A stretch of 64,000 nt of DNA. Source: Paramecium octaurelia. Its lineage: Eukaryota; Ciliophora; Oligohymenophorea; Peniculida; Parameciidae. Location: assembly GCA_905182995.1 (NCBI GenBank), contig CAJJDP010000016.1:124001-188000 (forward strand), read 5' to 3'. Below the pieces are notes generated by a model that was not told where the DNA came from, searched no databases, and saw only the letters and a list, made by a program, of their open reading frames with translations. The position numbers and the translations under genes are program-made. Shown piece after piece: positions 61,647 to 64,000 of this stretch (the first letter of the stretch is position 1; every line of letters starts with the position of its first letter).

Positions 61647-62651
61647 ATGGTAAATATTAAGAAAAAAAACCTGAGAGCTAGATAAGGAACTCAAAGATGG
61701 AGAAAGAACATCATCGTGGAAATGGGTGAATTTGAGAATATAGATTTTACATAAAATGACGCTAAACCAGTCGATTTTTAGGTTGATGCTCAGCCTATCA
61801 ATATATATGAAAACAAGGATAGATTCAAGAAGAAGCCTGCAGATCCTAAGAAACAATCGAAATAAGAAAAAATAAAAATCTAAAATATGGCAGAGTAGAC
61901 AAAAAAGCAATAATAACCAGAAAATAAAAATGAAATTAAAGATGCATGGGCAGAGGAAGGAGGATTAAAAAAAATTTAAACTCCAGAAGTCAAAGCAATA
62001 GTTACTCCTCATCCGGGATAATCATACAATCCTTAATTAAAGGATTATAATGAATTACTAGATGATGTAGTCAAAAAAGAAATTAGATCTCATTAGAGAT
62101 TATAAAATGATGAGACTGAAGCAGAGAAGGCATAAAAGTTGATCTAAAGGTATTGAATATAAATAATAATAAATTAGAGAGAGAGAAAAAAAGTAGAAGA
62201 GAAAAATGAGTATGATTCAAAAAGTGCATGGAAAAGAAGTGGTTGATAGATTAATTGAAAAGAAGAAGAATCATGAACTCTTATTAGTCAAAAAAATAAA
62301 GAAAGAACTTAATGCTGAAGCTAAGTTGAGACAACAGAAAAGAAAGTAATAAAGAAAAGAGAAGAAACTCTTAGAGAGAGCAAGAAAATTGTCAGGAAGA
62401 AATTTGGTGCCAATAAAAGTAGGAAATAAAAAGTAAGTGTTTATACATATATTTGTAGAGTGGAAGTAACATAAGATGAGTTTGTGTTAGATGACTAATT
62501 GAAGAGTCACTTAAGACATGTAACTCAAGGAGATTTATTAGTGAAGAGTGAATTTGAAGGATTTGTTAGAAGAGGATTGATTGAACCTAAATCAAAATCG
62601 AATAAATTATCAAAGGCCAAAGTTCCCTTATTTAAAATTAAAGAAAAATGA
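61647..62651 (+). CDS. NOP53: Ribosome biogenesis protein NOP53
   Basis: Seen: MVNIKKKNLRARQGTQRWRK (the family's KKxWR start), PVDFQVDAQPINIYENKDRF, TPHPGQSYNPQLKDYNELLD (family hallmark: A/P-G-x-SYNP), a long basic coiled coil around LLLVKKIKKELNAEAKLRQQ, and a C-terminus LKSHLRHVTQGDLLVKSEFE then GFVRRGLIEPK, matching the family's LRtLKPEGNilrDRF.S.qrRnliEPR. Introns of 28 and 26 nt are removed. Known: NOP53 binds pre-60S particles and recruits the Mtr4-exosome for 7S pre-rRNA (ITS2) processing. About 315 residues. Confidence 0.88.
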
Positions 62652-62681
62652 TTGTTAAAATATTAATTTATATTTCAAACT

Positions 62682-64000
62682 ATGTAACAACATTATCTTG
62701 ACAACCCTAACGCAGCAAATCCTCCTTCAGCACCAAATCCACCAGCAGGAGCGACTGGAGGAAGTCATTTAGATGAAGACTGGTTGCTGATTGCTGGTAT
62801 TGTACTAGCATTTTCTTAATTGGGTTTTGGATTTTTGGAGGCTGGATCTGTTAGATATAAGAATGCCTAGTCAATAGTTATAAAGGTATTTCTTGGAATG
62901 TGTTTGACAATTTTGATATATTGGTTGGTAAGATAATTGTTAATAATTCAAAATAGTTCGGCTATGGATTTTCTTATGGTGATGATTTTGGAACATTTTT
63001 CATGGGAGGCACAAAGCTTGGAGCATACAATTGGGCAGCAACAGAAGCATAAAATGATTATTCAAATTTTGGTAGTTAATTTTAATTATTATTTTAGTGT
63101 TCAAAGCTACATTATCCTGTATTGGAGTATCAATAGTATCAGGTGGAGCAGCTGAAAGATTAACATTCTTAGCCTGGGGTGTTTTGGCTCTCTTTTATTC
63201 AGGATTTGTATCACCTGCAATAGTTCATTGGACAAATTCCAACGGTTGGTTAACTAAATTAGGATACAAAGACATGGCCGGATCAGGATTCATCTTCTAT
63301 TCAGCTGGTGTTGCTGCTTTAGTAGTGACAGTTGTATCCAAACCAAGAAAATATAGATTTGATCCAAACTCTTCTTTGAACTTTTAACCATTCACCTCAA
63401 TATATGTGGCATTTGGAACAGTCATACTCTTTGCTACATGGATGTTCATAAATGGTGGTTAAATCTAATCTGGCTAAGCTACTCCATATGTTCAAGGATT
63501 GGTGGCAGTCAATACTTTGGTTGCTGGAGCTGCAGGAGGATTTTGGAGTTTTATTACAAGATACTTCACAAAAGAAACAACAAGTCTATTCTCAATTTCA
63601 AGGGGAATATTGGCTGGATTGGTGGCCAGTTCAGCAGCTGCTCATGAATCTTAGATTTGGGCTACTACTATTGTTGCTTCTATTGCTGGCATTGTTTATA
63701 CATTGACAGCCACAGCTCTACCTAAAGTAAAATTAGATGATCCAGTCTAAGTTGTCCCTATTTTCTTGGTATTTAATTAATTCATATCTCAGCATGGCGG
63801 ATTCATTGGAGTCTTATTTACAGGATTATTGGATGTCAATGGAGGATTATTCTATGGAAAAGGAATGAAATTGTTGGGTTGCTAATTATTAGGATTATTG
63901 ATTATCACAGTTTGGGTTGCCTTCTTTGTTTTCTTCATCTTGATAGTTCTCAAAGGATTTGCTGTATTGAGAATTGATTCAGATGCTGAAGTAGCTGGTA
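62682..64000 (+). CDS. Ammonium transporter (AMT/MEP/Rh family), partial
   Basis: Seen: starts 30 bp after NOP53's stop; N-terminus Pro/Ala-rich, then DWLLIAGIVLAFSQLGFGFL (TM1), EAGSVRYKN, ASLSCIGVSI-like TM with SGGAAERLTFLAW, DMAGSGFIFYSAGVAALV, TWMFINGGQIQSGQATPYVQ and HGGFIGVLFTGLLDVNGG. Introns: 29 nt (from 62929), 26 nt, and a 24-nt in-frame, stop-free intron at 63769-63792 whose removal joins VPIFL to HGGF. Known: trimeric channels passing NH3/NH4+ through a twin-His pore. The second pore His (HGG, 63793-63795) is present; at the position of the first the sequence has Phe (63295-63297). The C-terminal end is beyond the window. Confidence 0.93.

Overview
The window looks like ciliate macronuclear DNA, most probably Paramecium. 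It is about 70% A+T. Genes only read through if TAA and TAG code for glutamine and TGA is the sole stop. They are split by introns of about 20-28 nt with GT...AG ends. Genes lie on both strands with gaps that are often under 50 bp. No telomeric repeats, mobile elements or CRISPR arrays were seen. All introns and starts were inferred by hand from frame changes and family motifs.

Left third (1-22306): a partial importin-alpha-like protein, an EF-hand protein kinase, a RhoGAP, TFIIS, an HP1-like chromodomain protein, a COPI-associated membrane protein, a coiled-coil/FN3/RCC1 protein, the Brix protein RPF1, a CK1-family kinase between two tiny acylation-motif proteins (MGC...), a hypothetical protein interrupted by an in-frame TGA, mitochondrial citrate synthase and an inositol polyphosphate 5-phosphatase.

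Middle (22836-44500): a four-domain cation channel of about 2100 residues, a TPR/DnaJ co-chaperone, a U4 snRNA gene, a SEC14 (CRAL-TRIO) protein, an adenylate/UMP-type kinase, a large AWS-SET-postSET-PHD methyltransferase with an Arg/Ser-rich tail, and a protein kinase.

Right third (44737-64000): KRI1, a Q-rich protein, a third MG-start protein, a Rab GTPase, a COMMD protein, a candidate small RNA, a tight NAA35 / PEX12 / NAA50 cluster, a Q-rich hypothetical, NOP53 and an ammonium transporter that runs off the right edge.

Three single-N gaps (37226, 46241, 48980) are each flanked by direct repeats of about 1.4-1.5 kb. These look like contig overlaps that were never merged, so the extra partial copies of the nucleotide kinase, SET, KRI1 and Q-rich genes are most likely assembly artefacts. 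Removing them would shorten the window by about 4.3 kb.

Themes: ribosome biogenesis (RPF1, KRI1, NOP53), N-terminal acetylation (NAA35, NAA50), chromatin and transcription (HP1-like, SET/PHD, TFIIS), membrane traffic (Rab, COMMD, COPI-associated, SEC14, 5-phosphatase) and calcium/ion signalling (EF-hand kinase, channel). No convincing previously undescribed system was found; the points worth following are listed as findings.
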